Shown: positions 1 to 6,172, counted from the stretch's first letter. The stretch is DNA of 8,908 bases from JAOPZW01 sp036555665 (GCA_036555665.1 DATBKW010000297.1:1-8908), one strand, 5' to 3'. Notes: generated by a model not told the origin, from the letters alone. Program-made: numbers and translations.

Positions 1-315
1 CGCGCGGCCGGAATCGGTCAGGGCGTACATCACCATCTTGCCGTCGCGCCGCGAGCTCACGAGCCCGGCCGCGCGCAGTGCGCGCACGTGATGAGACACG
101 AGCTTCTCCGAGCGCTCGGCCACCCAGGACAGATCGCAGACACACAACTCACCCTCGGCCTCGCGCAGTGCCGCGGCGAGCATCAGGCGCGTCGGGTCGG
201 CCAGTGCCTTCGCCCGCGCGGCGGCCGTCTCGGCGGTACCGATCGGCAAGCGCCCTACTCGCAGTGCCTCTGCCTTCGGCAGATCCAGACAGAGCAGATC
301 GCACGTGTCTCTCAT
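1..315 (-). CDS. CadC-type ArsR/SmtB metal-sensing repressor (C-terminus outside window)
   Basis: Winged-helix repressor expected to leave DNA when it binds a soft metal ion (Cd, Pb, Zn, Bi class). The N-terminus reads MRDTCDLLCLDLPKAEAL, and an ELCVCDL motif follows at residues 56-62. This matches the recalled Staphylococcus CadC pattern (DTCEIFC... and ELCVCD). Cys5, Cys9, Cys58 and Cys60 would form the alpha3N metal site; Cys58 and Cys60 fall on the same numbers as in CadC. The recognition helix lies around residues 63-82 (SEKLVSHHVRALRAAGLV), followed by the wing (RRDGKMVMYAL). The 105 codons present run off the window edge; the family is usually about 115-125 residues, so only a short tail is missing. 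The ATG at 315 has AGGA nine bases upstream; an in-frame ATG at 321 is too close to it. It follows the desulfurase remnant on the same strand. Its own target, perhaps a metal efflux gene, is not visible. Confidence 0.9.
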   Translation of the reverse strand, partial: MRDTCDLLCLDLPKAEALRVGRLPIGTAETAAARAKALADPTRLMLAAALREAEGELCVCDLSWVAERSEKLVSHHVRALRAAGLVSSRRDGKMVMYALTDSGRA

Positions 316-362
316 GGCCATACATCCTAACGGACATGCGTTTGATGGCACCTCCTCCACGC

Positions 363-1235
363 CGGTGCTCCGGATGCCCGTTGAGGACGAGGCCCGGCAC
401 GGCGGAGCGCAGCTGCGCATGGAGTCGGTCGCGGAGGTGCCGAACGTCGTCGGGCGCGCCCTCGCGCAGTCGCTGGCCGGCGAGCGCGCAGGCGGCGCCG
501 AGGCCGACGATGTACGGCACGTTCTCGGTGCCGGCACGCAGCCCATGCTCGTGGCCGGCTCCATGGATCAGCGAGTCGAGCTGAGTCCCGGGGCGGACGT
601 ACAGCGCGCCGATGCCCTTGGGTGCGTGCAGCTTGTGGCCGGTTAGCGCGAGCAGGTCGACGTCGAGCTCGCCGACGTCGACCGGGATCCCCGACCGTCT
701 GAGCGGCGTCTGTGTGCAGCACGATGCCGTGCTCGCGCGCGACCGTGGCGATCTCTGCGACGGGCTGCAGCGAGCCGACCTCGTTGTTGGCATGCATGAC
801 GCTCACCAGCAGGGTGCCGGGCTCGAACGCGCGACGCACGTCATCCGGATCGACGACCCCGAACGCGTCGACCGGCAGGCTCGTCAGCCGGTATCCGAGC
901 CGCCTCTCGAGGTAGCCGCACGCGGCGAGTATCGCCGGGTGCTCGATGGCCGATGTGACGATGTGGTCGCCTTCGCCGAGCAGGCCCATCGCCACGCCCT
1001 TGACCGCCAGGTTGTCGGCCTCGCTTCCGCTCGCGGTGAAGACGATGCCGTCCGGCTCGCACCCGAGCAGTGCCGCGACCTCGGCCCGGGCGCGCTCGAC
1101 CGCCTGCCGTGCGAGTCGTCCGTCCTCGTGAGCGCTCGACGGGTTGCCGAAGCGCTCCTCGAGATAAGGGCGCATCGCCTCCCGGACCTCGGGCGCGATC
1201 GGCGTGGTGGCGTTGTGGTCGAGGTAGATCGCCAC
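363..1235 (-). pseudogene. Cysteine desulfurase (NifS/IscS-like), frameshifted and missing its catalytic C-terminus
   Basis: Members of this PLP family take sulfur (or selenium) from cysteine (or selenocysteine). The GTG at 1235 begins MAIYLDHNATTPIAPEVREA, the standard NifS/IscS start; SGSEADN, HANNEVGS and LHTDAAQTVG follow to residue 182. At about 689-692 the frame breaks in a GGGG run: the sequence passes directly to IPVDVGELDVD, where the family has VGKIPVDV, so two bases of the Lys codon look lost (or one base gained). The second frame carries the PLP-lysine motif TGHKLH, then GAGHEHGLRAGTENV, and ends its homology at LNGHPEHR near 363. About 100 C-terminal residues, including the SGSAC-type catalytic cysteine loop, are absent, because the cadC-like gene begins about 50 bases later. 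The start lies 3 bases after the methyltransferase TAG, so it was translationally coupled. A sequencing error could explain the frameshift but not the missing end. Confidence 0.88.
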
Positions 1236-1238
1236 GCG

Positions 1239-2030
1239 CTAGGTTGCCGGCCTGATCGCGCGGATCGTCGATCCCATGGCGCCGAACTTGGCGGCCTTGC
1301 GGCGGGTGTCCTCGAACGTCGAACGTGCGTAGGTGTCGACGAGCTCGCCCTGCGTGATGTCGGTGTATGCCCGCTGTACCAGCAGGCGCGCGTGCTCGCC
1401 CTCGAGCAACGCGCCGGCGATTCAGCCGGTCCAGAGGTCGATGCGCTTGCGCGCGTCCTCGGAGACCTCGTTGTGGATGATCACGTCGGCGAGCTGCAGG
1501 CGTCCGCTGGGGCGCAGGACGCGGTCGATCTCGTCGAACACGACGTCCTTATCGGGCACGAGGTCGATGACGCCGTTGGAGATCACGACGTCGACCGACG
1601 CGTCCGCGAGCGGCACCGACTCGATCAGCGACTCGTGCAGCTCGACGTTGCTGAGGCCCATCGCCTCCGCGCTCGAGCGCGCGCGGTCGAGCATCGAGGC
1701 GGTCATGTCGATCCCGATGACCCGCCCGGTCGGTCCGGTCATCTGGGCGGCGATGAGCAGATCGGTGCCGGCGCCGCAGCCGAGGTCCAGCACCACCGAG
1801 CCCGGCTCGATCGCGCCAAGCAGCCAGTGGTTCGCGACACCGGCGAAGCTCTCGACGGTCGCGTCGGGAACGCGGGAGAGCTCGGGCTCGGGATAGCCGA
1901 GGTCCTGCGCCCACGCGCGACCGGTCGGGAAGATGAAGTCCTGCTCGGGGGCGGTGGAGACGTCGCGGTAGGTCCTGCGGATCTCCTCGCGCAGGACGTC
2001 GACGTCGACGGGGACGTCGGTGGCGCTCAC
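1239..2030 (-). CDS. AS3MT/ArsM-like SAM methyltransferase, candidate selenoprotein (in-frame UGA = Sec203)
   Basis: Class I SAM-dependent methyltransferase of the arsenite-methyltransferase/UbiE-like group. Motif I is LDLGCGAGTD (81-90), the acidic loop is GIDMT (106-110), and SNGVIDLVPDK (151-161) closely matches human AS3MT SNCVINLVPDK. IDLWTG (197-202) is followed by an in-frame TGA and then IAGALLEGEH, aligning with LWGECLGGAL of AS3MT, where the cysteine is catalytic; the UGA sits exactly on that cysteine. The frame stays open for 60 more codons, 54 of them with G or C in the third position, and ends in STIRAIRPAT and TAG, matching the family's terminal strand (SVTVRA-K-like). Total 263 residues, against 202 if UGA stops translation. 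A SECIS-like hairpin lies at 1388-1414. GTG start at 2030 overlaps the DUF1059-like stop by 4 bases and has no Shine-Dalgarno, so coupled. The other ArsM cysteines are missing (only Cys85 is present), so the substrate may not be arsenite. Alternative: a nonsense mutation in a decaying locus. Confidence 0.8.
1388..1414 (-). promoter_or_regulatory. Putative bacterial SECIS element
   Basis: Read on the mRNA (minus) strand, bases 8-34 after the UGA form a hairpin. The outer 6-bp stem pairs 1409-1414 with 1388-1393 (GCGCGU with ACGCGC). A single unpaired U lies at 1408. The upper 5-bp stem pairs 1403-1407 with 1394-1398 (GCUCG with CGAGC). The loop is AGGG (1399-1402). There are no mismatches. The loop begins 20 bases after the UGA and carries G at its second position; as I recall, bacterial SECIS models want a loop 16-37 bases downstream with a G in the first two positions. 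The GUUGC entering the hairpin and the GCAC leaving it match the apical E. coli fdhF element as I remember it, including the bulged U that SelB contacts; fdhF has a shorter stem and a loop containing GU. In DNA this GC-rich, chance hairpins are common, so the bulge and spacing carry most of the weight. Confidence 0.68.
1422..1424 (-). other. In-frame UGA, proposed selenocysteine codon
   Basis: Codon 203 of the methyltransferase. It is the only stop codon in the frame between the GTG at 2030 and the TAG at 1239. Neighbouring genes (the rhodanese fusion, the DUF1059-like protein, the MBL protein and the sigma factor) all end in TGA, so this is not a genome-wide reassignment. Confidence 0.7.
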
Positions 2031-2197
2031 GCGGTGACCGCGTCGTACGCGTCGGCGACGATCCGCTGGCGGATCTGCTCGTCGGTCCGCTGCATCTCGG
2101 GATGGTCGCCGGCGACATGGTCACGGCAGAGGCGGAAGAGCTCCTCGTCGTCATCCTCCTCGACGTGATGCCCGCACGGGCAGTCGATGGCACGCAT
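2027..2197 (-). CDS. Small DUF1059-like protein
   Basis: A 56-residue acidic protein, MRAIDCPCGHHVEEDDDEEL onward, ending in DEQIRQRIVADAYDAVTA. Its layout of cysteines and histidines (Cys6, Cys8, His10, His11, Cys24, His27, His32) resembles DUF1059-type small proteins, where such residues could bind a metal, although I cannot confirm the family assignment. The function is unknown. The ATG at 2197 has a strong AGGGGG six bases upstream; an in-frame ATG slightly further up lacks a ribosome site. The start follows the rhodanese-fusion stop by 17 bases, and the TGA overlaps the methyltransferase GTG as GTGA, so the three genes form one operon and the two small neighbours are probably translated together. 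Confidence 0.8.
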   Translation of the reverse strand: MRAIDCPCGHHVEEDDDEELFRLCRDHVAGDHPEMQRTDEQIRQRIVADAYDAVTA

Positions 2198-2214
2198 CGT
2201 GGTCCCCCTCATGG

Positions 2215-2880
2215 TCATGCGGCTCGATGTGAGTTGGTTTGGTCCGAGAGCCGCCATTCGGGCCAGCCGTCCTCGAGGCGCCGGGCCTTCCGGCCCGCCG
2301 TCTGCAGTTGCCGGACCGCCTGGTGCGCGTACGCGCAGAACGGGCCGCGGCAGTAGGCCACGACCTCACGTCCACGCGGAAGCTCCGCGAGCCTGCGCTC
2401 GAGCTCGTCGATCGGAATCGAGCGCGCCCCTTCGATATGCCCGGCGGCGTACTCCTCCTGCGGTCGCACGTCGACCAGCACGATGTCGCCACGCGCCATG
2501 CGCGCGACGAGCTCCTCGCGATCGATGGCCTCGACGTCGCCCCCCAGGTACTCGCGTGCGGCGCGCTCGACCTCGGCGAGCCGGACGGCGGACGCCTCGC
2601 GCAGAGCCAGCCACACGCGCAGGGTCTCGGCGCCGGCGAGCGCGTACCGCACCCGTGTGCCCTCGCGCTCGCGCGTGACGAGGCCGGCAGCGTGGAGCGC
2701 CTGCAGATGCTGGGAGACGTTCGCGGTCGACTGGTCGCTGGCCTGGGCGAGCTCCTCGACCGCTCGCGGCGCCTGAGCCAGCAGGTCAAGCAGCTCGAGG
2801 CGCACGGGGCTGGCGAATGCCTTGCCCATCACCGCGATCGCCTCGAACAACGCGGTCTTCGCTCGCCGTTCGTCCGCCAT
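2215..2880 (-). CDS. ArsR-family regulator fused to a rhodanese domain
   Basis: A 221-residue transcription factor with an enzyme-like sensor. Residues 8-100 are the ArsR winged helix: ASPVRLELLDLLAQAPRAVE, then the recognition helix near SDQSTANVSQHLQALHAAGL (49-68), then the wing EREGTRVRYAL. Residues 117-211 are a rhodanese domain with VDVRPQEEYAAGHIEGA, the active-site loop Cys177-Arg-Gly-Pro-Phe-Cys182 and the closing GWPEW. No alpha3N or alpha5-type metal cysteine cluster is visible, so the likely signal is a persulfide (or related chalcogen) carried on Cys177, perhaps through a Cys177-Cys182 bond; this is inference. It starts next to the divergent region and is the best candidate to control both its own operon and the MBL-MFS pair. 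The ATG at 2880 has no Shine-Dalgarno, and the predicted transcript begins about one base upstream, so the mRNA may be leaderless. Confidence 0.92.
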   Translation of the reverse strand: MADERRAKTALFEAIAVMGKAFASPVRLELLDLLAQAPRAVEELAQASDQSTANVSQHLQALHAAGLVTREREGTRVRYALAGAETLRVWLALREASAVRLAEVERAAREYLGGDVEAIDREELVARMARGDIVLVDVRPQEEYAAGHIEGARSIPIDELERRLAELPRGREVVAYCRGPFCAYAHQAVRQLQTAGRKARRLEDGWPEWRLSDQTNSHRAA

Positions 2881-2882
2881 GC

Positions 2883-2911
2883 TTGTTATTCAATAGATCA
2901 CTTGATAGCTT
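2883..2911 (+). promoter_or_regulatory. Possible promoter of the MBL-MFS operon
   Basis: On the plus strand TTGTTA (2883-2888) and TAGCTT (2906-2911) are separated by 17 bases, a weaker fit to the vegetative consensus than the opposing promoter. It overlaps that promoter almost completely, so a protein bound here could control both directions. Confidence 0.4.
2888..2907. promoter_or_regulatory. ArsR-like operator (inverted repeat) with an adjacent palindrome
   Basis: ATTCAA at 2888-2893 and TTGATA at 2902-2907 give an imperfect inverted repeat (TCAA, 8 bases, TTGA) like operators of ArsR-family regulators. It lies between the -35 and -10 boxes of both facing promoters. A second, perfect 11-base palindrome, GCTTGTCAAGC, is at 2908-2918 over the minus-strand -35. 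Either could be the site of the rhodanese-fused regulator. Confidence 0.55.
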
Positions 2912-2916
2912 GTCAA
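2888..2916 (-). promoter_or_regulatory. Promoter of the minus-strand operon, probably leaderless
   Basis: On the minus strand a perfect -35 TTGACA (2916-2911) is followed by a 17-base spacer and a -10-like TTGAAT (2893-2888). A start about 7 bases further on falls at 2881, next to the ATG at 2880. The region is strikingly AT-rich for this DNA. The boxes fit the vegetative sigma consensus; the leaderless reading is inferred from spacing. Confidence 0.65.
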
Positions 2917-2943
2917 GCCGTTTCTCGACTCCCGGAGGCGTTC

Positions 2944-3708
2944 GTGTACTTCAGACAGCTACTCAACGACGACTCCGCATGTGCCTCCTATCTGCTCGGG
3001 TGCAAGACACACAGCCGCTTCGCCGTGGTGGATCCACACGTCGATCTCGTCGACGAGTACATCCGCCTCGCCGAGGGCCAGGGCATCCCGATCGCCGCTG
3101 TCCTCGAGACCCACGTGCAGGCCGATCACGTCTCCGGGCTGCCGGAGCTCGTCGCAAGCACCGGCGCCACCGCGTACCTGCCCGAGGGCGCGGGCGTCGA
3201 CTTCTCGCACCAGCCGCTCGCCGACGGGCAGGTCGTGACGCTCGGCAACACCGAGCTGCAGGCGATCGCAACGCCTGGCCATGCGGCAGCCCACCTCGCC
3301 TACGTCGTCACCGACCGCACGCGCGGCGACGAGCCCTGGTTCGCGTTGACCGGCGACGCTCTGCTCGTCGGCGACGCGGGCCGGCCCGACCTGCACGCGC
3401 ACGGCGAGCACACGGCCGAGGAGATGGCCCGCGCGCTCTACCACTCGCTGACCGAGCGGCTGCTCACGCTGCCCGACGACCTCCTGCTCTACCCCGCGCA
3501 CTACTCAGGCTCGGTCTGCGGCCGCGGGCTGTCGGCCAACCCGATCTCGACGATCGGCTTCGAGCGCCGCCACAACCCCGCGCTGCAGTTTGAGTCCGAG
3601 GACGCGTTCGTGCAGGCATTGCTGACCGACATCCCGCCCGCGCCCGAGCAGCAGGCGGCGATCCTCGCCGCCAATCGCAGCGGCCGGCCGCTCGCCGAGG
3701 TGTCGTGA
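2944..3708 (+). CDS. ETHE1-like MBL-fold hydrolase (persulfide dioxygenase group)
   Basis: A 254-residue metallo-beta-lactamase-fold protein, close in layout to ETHE1-type persulfide dioxygenases and glyoxalase-II relatives. It starts MYFRQLLNDDSACASYLLGC, typical of the group. Metal-site residues: ETHVQADH (His57, Asp61, His62), TPGH (His113), TGDALLVGD (Asp138) and YPAH (His186). The second His of the usual THxHxDH motif is Gln59. GRPDL (147-151) matches the ETHE1 GRTDF stretch. ETHE1 uses mononuclear iron to oxidise glutathione persulfide to sulfite; here another thiol carrier would be needed if the host lacks glutathione. The GTG at 2944 is chosen because GGAGG (2934-2938) sits 5 bases upstream and family homology begins there, although the frame is open much further upstream. 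The divergent rhodanese regulator supports a sulfane-sulfur role. The TGA overlaps the MFS GTG by 4 bases. Confidence 0.88.
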   Translation: MYFRQLLNDDSACASYLLGCKTHSRFAVVDPHVDLVDEYIRLAEGQGIPIAAVLETHVQADHVSGLPELVASTGATAYLPEGAGVDFSHQPLADGQVVTLGNTELQAIATPGHAAAHLAYVVTDRTRGDEPWFALTGDALLVGDAGRPDLHAHGEHTAEEMARALYHSLTERLLTLPDDLLLYPAHYSGSVCGRGLSANPISTIGFERRHNPALQFESEDAFVQALLTDIPPAPEQQAAILAANRSGRPLAEVS

Positions 3709-5006
3709 ACGCGGCACCGGTCCGGCTCGGGCTGCGCGAGAACCTCGCGCAGTTCTCGCTGCTGGTTGCCGTCAACGCGTTCGTCGGCGCGATGGTCGGC
3801 ATGGAGCGCTCGACGCTGCCGCTCGTCGGCCGCGAGGAGTTCGGTCTCACCTCCAGCGCCGCAGTCTTGTCGTTCATCGTCGCGTTCGGGACTGCGAAGG
3901 CCCTGACGAACCTCGGCGCCGGAGCGCTGGCCCAGCGGGCGGGCCGGCGGCGGCTACTCATCGCGGGCTGGGTGGCCGCGCTGCCGGTACCGCTGCTGAT
4001 CGCGGTCGCGCCGAGCTGGGGCTGGGTCGTGGCGGCCAACGCGCTGCTCGGCATCAACCAAGGCCTGGCCTGGTCCATGACCGTCGTCATGAAGATCGAC
4101 CTCGTCGGGCCGAAGCGGCGCGGCCTTGCCCTCGGCCTGAACGAGTCGGCGGGCTATGGCGGTCTCGCACTCGCCGCCGCCGTCAGCGGCCTGCTCGCAG
4201 CGTCGTTCGCGGCACGCGACGTCCTCGTCGTCGCCGGCGCCGTGATCGCCGTCACCGCGCTGCTGCTGTCGGTGCTGTTCGTTCGCGACACCGCCGCGCA
4301 AGTCGAGCTCGAGCAGTCCCAGCACGCCGCGCCCGCCGGCGAGCAACCGTCGCTGCGCAGCGCGTTCGCGCGCGCCAGCTACCGCGAGCCAGCGCTGCGC
4401 GCCTGCTCCCAGGCGGGCCTGGTCAACAACCTCAACGACGCGCTCGCCTGGGGACTGGTGCCCCTCTTCCTCACCGCCCACGGCGCCGACGTCCAGGACA
4501 TCGCACTTGTCGCCGCGCTGTATCCCGCCGTGTGGAGCGTCGCGCAGATCGGCACCGGCCATTGGTCCGACCGCGTCGGGCGCAAGCCGCTCATCGTCGC
4601 CGGCATGCTCGTCCAGGCAGCCGCACTCGCGCTGCTCGCCATCGGCAACGCCACGCTCGGCAGTGCGGCGACCGCGGCCGTGCTGCTCGGCGCCGGCACG
4701 GCGCTCGTCTACCCCACCCTCATCGCCGCGATGTCGGATGCCGTCACACCCATCGAGCGCGCGCCGATCGTTGGCATCTACCGCTTCTGGCGCGACACGG
4801 GCTACGTCTTCGGCGGGGTCATCGCGGGCACCGTCGCCGACGCGCTGGGCTATGGCGGCGCGATCGCCTGCGTCGCCGCGCTGACCGCAGTTTCAGGGCT
4901 CTGGGTGCTCTTCGACATGCCGGGTCAGGATCGGACCTCTGCAAGCACGCGCTCGAGGAAGGCGCGCTCGGCGGCATTGCCTGCCAAGTCGAGGGCACGA
5001 CCGTAG
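3705..5006 (+). CDS. Major facilitator superfamily transporter
   Basis: A 433-residue inner-membrane carrier with about 12 hydrophobic segments in two halves. The loop after helix 2 reads GAGALAQRAGRRRLLIAG (71-88), and the equivalent loop in the second half reads GHWSDRVGRKPLIVAG; both are MFS motif-A-type loops. A charged, Ala/Glu/Gln-rich linker around residues 200-225 separates the halves. The GTG at 3705 overlaps the MBL stop (GTGA), so the two are co-translated and the transporter probably moves a substrate or product of that pathway; the sequence does not show which. Transport homology appears to end near VLFDMPG (about residue 406). The last 27 residues (QDRTSASTRSRKARSA and on) lie inside the convergent sigma gene and look like read-through, so the original stop may have been lost. 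It is not recognisably ArsJ or another named arsenic carrier. Confidence 0.88.
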   Translation: MNAAPVRLGLRENLAQFSLLVAVNAFVGAMVGMERSTLPLVGREEFGLTSSAAVLSFIVAFGTAKALTNLGAGALAQRAGRRRLLIAGWVAALPVPLLIAVAPSWGWVVAANALLGINQGLAWSMTVVMKIDLVGPKRRGLALGLNESAGYGGLALAAAVSGLLAASFAARDVLVVAGAVIAVTALLLSVLFVRDTAAQVELEQSQHAAPAGEQPSLRSAFARASYREPALRACSQAGLVNNLNDALAWGLVPLFLTAHGADVQDIALVAALYPAVWSVAQIGTGHWSDRVGRKPLIVAGMLVQAAALALLAIGNATLGSAATAAVLLGAGTALVYPTLIAAMSDAVTPIERAPIVGIYRFWRDTGYVFGGVIAGTVADALGYGGAIACVAALTAVSGLWVLFDMPGQDRTSASTRSRKARSAALPAKSRARP

Positions 5007-6172
5007 GCGTCAGCCGCGGCCTCATTGGCACCGAGGCGGCGCAGAAGGTCGGCCCGCGCGGCGTGGAAGTAGTGGTAGTTGTCCAGCGCGGGCGCGAGCG
5101 CGTCGATGCGAGCCAGGCCACCGGCGACGTCGCCTGCCTGCGCGATCGCCACCGCGCGATTGAGCTCGACGACGGGGTCAGGCGTGAGTGCGGCGAGGTG
5201 GTCGTAGTACCCGGCGATGCGGTCCCAGCGGGTGTGCGCCGGCGTGGGAGCCGCCGAGTGCTCCACGGCGATCGCCGCCTGCAGGACGTAGCGGCCGGGC
5301 GGCCCGAGCCGCAGCGCGCGCGTCGTCAGGCGCACGGCCTCACCAATCGCGTTCCCGTCCCAGCGCGCCCGGTCCTGGTCGTCGAGCAGCACGACCTCGC
5401 CGTCGGCGTCGACGCGGGCCTCGCGCCGCGCGTCATGCGCGAGCAGCAGCGCGTGCAACCCCAGCGCCTCGGGCTCATCCGGCATCAGCTGCGCGACCAT
5501 CACGGCCAACCGGATCGCCTCCTGGCACAGCGAGCCGCGCACGAGGGCCTCCCCGGCGCTCGCCGCGTAGCCCTCGTTGAAGACCAGGTAGACGACGTCG
5601 AGCACCGCCGCCAGCCGATCGGGCAACGCGTCGTCGGCTGGTACTCGGAACGGGATCCGAGCGCTGCGGATCTTCGCCTTGGCGCGCACGAGCCGCTGCG
5701 CCATCGTCGGCTCGGGCATCAGGAACGCGTGCGCGACCTCCGCGGTCGACAGCCCGCAGAGCAGCCGCAGCGTCAGCGCCACCTGTGCCTCGCGCGCGAG
5801 CGCCGGATGGCAGCAGGTGAAGATCAGCCGCAGCCGCTCGTCGGGCACGCTCGTCCGTACCGGCTCGTCGTCATCGGCGTCGTCCACGGCGATCAGCGCT
5901 GCGAGCGCCGCCAGTTGCGGGACATGCTCGCGCCGGACCCGATCGCCTCGTAGCCGATCGATCGCGCGGTTGCGCGCCACGGCCACGATCCAGGCCAGCG
6001 GGTCGCGCGGAATGCCCTCGTCCGGCCAGCGCTCCAGCGCCGTCGCGAACGCGTCCTGCACCGACTCCTCGGCGAGGTCCCAATCGCCGACCGCGCGGAT
6101 CAGCGCCGCGACCGCCCGCCCGAAGTGCTCGCGGAACAGGCGATCGACGGCCGCTGCCGGCGCGTCGCTCAG
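4925..6172 (-). CDS. ECF42-type RNA polymerase sigma factor (with DUF6596/C-terminal extension)
   Basis: From the chosen start the protein has 415 residues, normal for ECF42. Sigma region 2 spans about 11-76 (FREHFGRAV, DLAEESVQDAFATALERWP, WIVAVARNRAIDRLR); region 4 spans about 132-170 (LRLLCGLSTAEVAHAFLMPE, MAQRLVRAKAKIR), with FTCCHPALA between them. The DUF6596 signature LDVVYLVFNEGYAAS is at 191-205, and the C-terminus is a TPR-like helical extension (PVVELNRAVAIAQAGD, DAYGRALDLAGNAAERAFLE). ECF42 proteins have no anti-sigma factor; the extension is thought to control activity. No ATG or GTG fits: the ATG at 6277 would overlap the upstream gene by over 100 bases. The CTG at 6172 overlaps that gene's TGA (CTGA) and has GGAGGG (6187-6182) nine bases upstream. 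The 3' end overlaps the convergent MFS gene by 82 bases. Confidence 0.9.
   Translation of the reverse strand: MSDAPAAAVDRLFREHFGRAVAALIRAVGDWDLAEESVQDAFATALERWPDEGIPRDPLAWIVAVARNRAIDRLRGDRVRREHVPQLAALAALIAVDDADDDEPVRTSVPDERLRLIFTCCHPALAREAQVALTLRLLCGLSTAEVAHAFLMPEPTMAQRLVRAKAKIRSARIPFRVPADDALPDRLAAVLDVVYLVFNEGYAASAGEALVRGSLCQEAIRLAVMVAQLMPDEPEALGLHALLLAHDARREARVDADGEVVLLDDQDRARWDGNAIGEAVRLTTRALRLGPPGRYVLQAAIAVEHSAAPTPAHTRWDRIAGYYDHLAALTPDPVVELNRAVAIAQAGDVAGGLARIDALAPALDNYHYFHAARADLLRRLGANEAAADAYGRALDLAGNAAERAFLERVLAEVRS

Noticed and set aside
322..350. A dedicated promoter (TAGGAT as -10) for the cadC-like gene.
   Set aside because: The -35 partner (GTGCCA) is poor and the gap is only about 50 bases; read-through from the operon is equally possible, so no feature was called.
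1239..1421. The codons after the methyltransferase UGA as untranslated DNA of a 202-residue protein.
   Set aside because: Third positions stay 90% G/C, the sequence aligns with the family's C-terminus, and the frame ends 3 bases before the next gene's GTG. A simple nonsense mutation remains the main alternative and is stated in the entry.
612..2168. Long open plus-strand frame opposite the methyltransferase and desulfurase.
   Set aside because: It mirrors high-GC coding on the other strand, has Arg/Asp/Val-rich composition and shows no recognisable motif.
2239..2943. A much longer plus-strand reading frame extending the MBL protein upstream.
   Set aside because: It runs antisense through the rhodanese-fused regulator and across the AT-rich promoter region; GGAGG and family homology both place the start at 2944.
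4532..5953. Long open plus-strand frame across the MFS end and the sigma gene.
   Set aside because: It shadows two well-supported genes in other frames and shows no domain.
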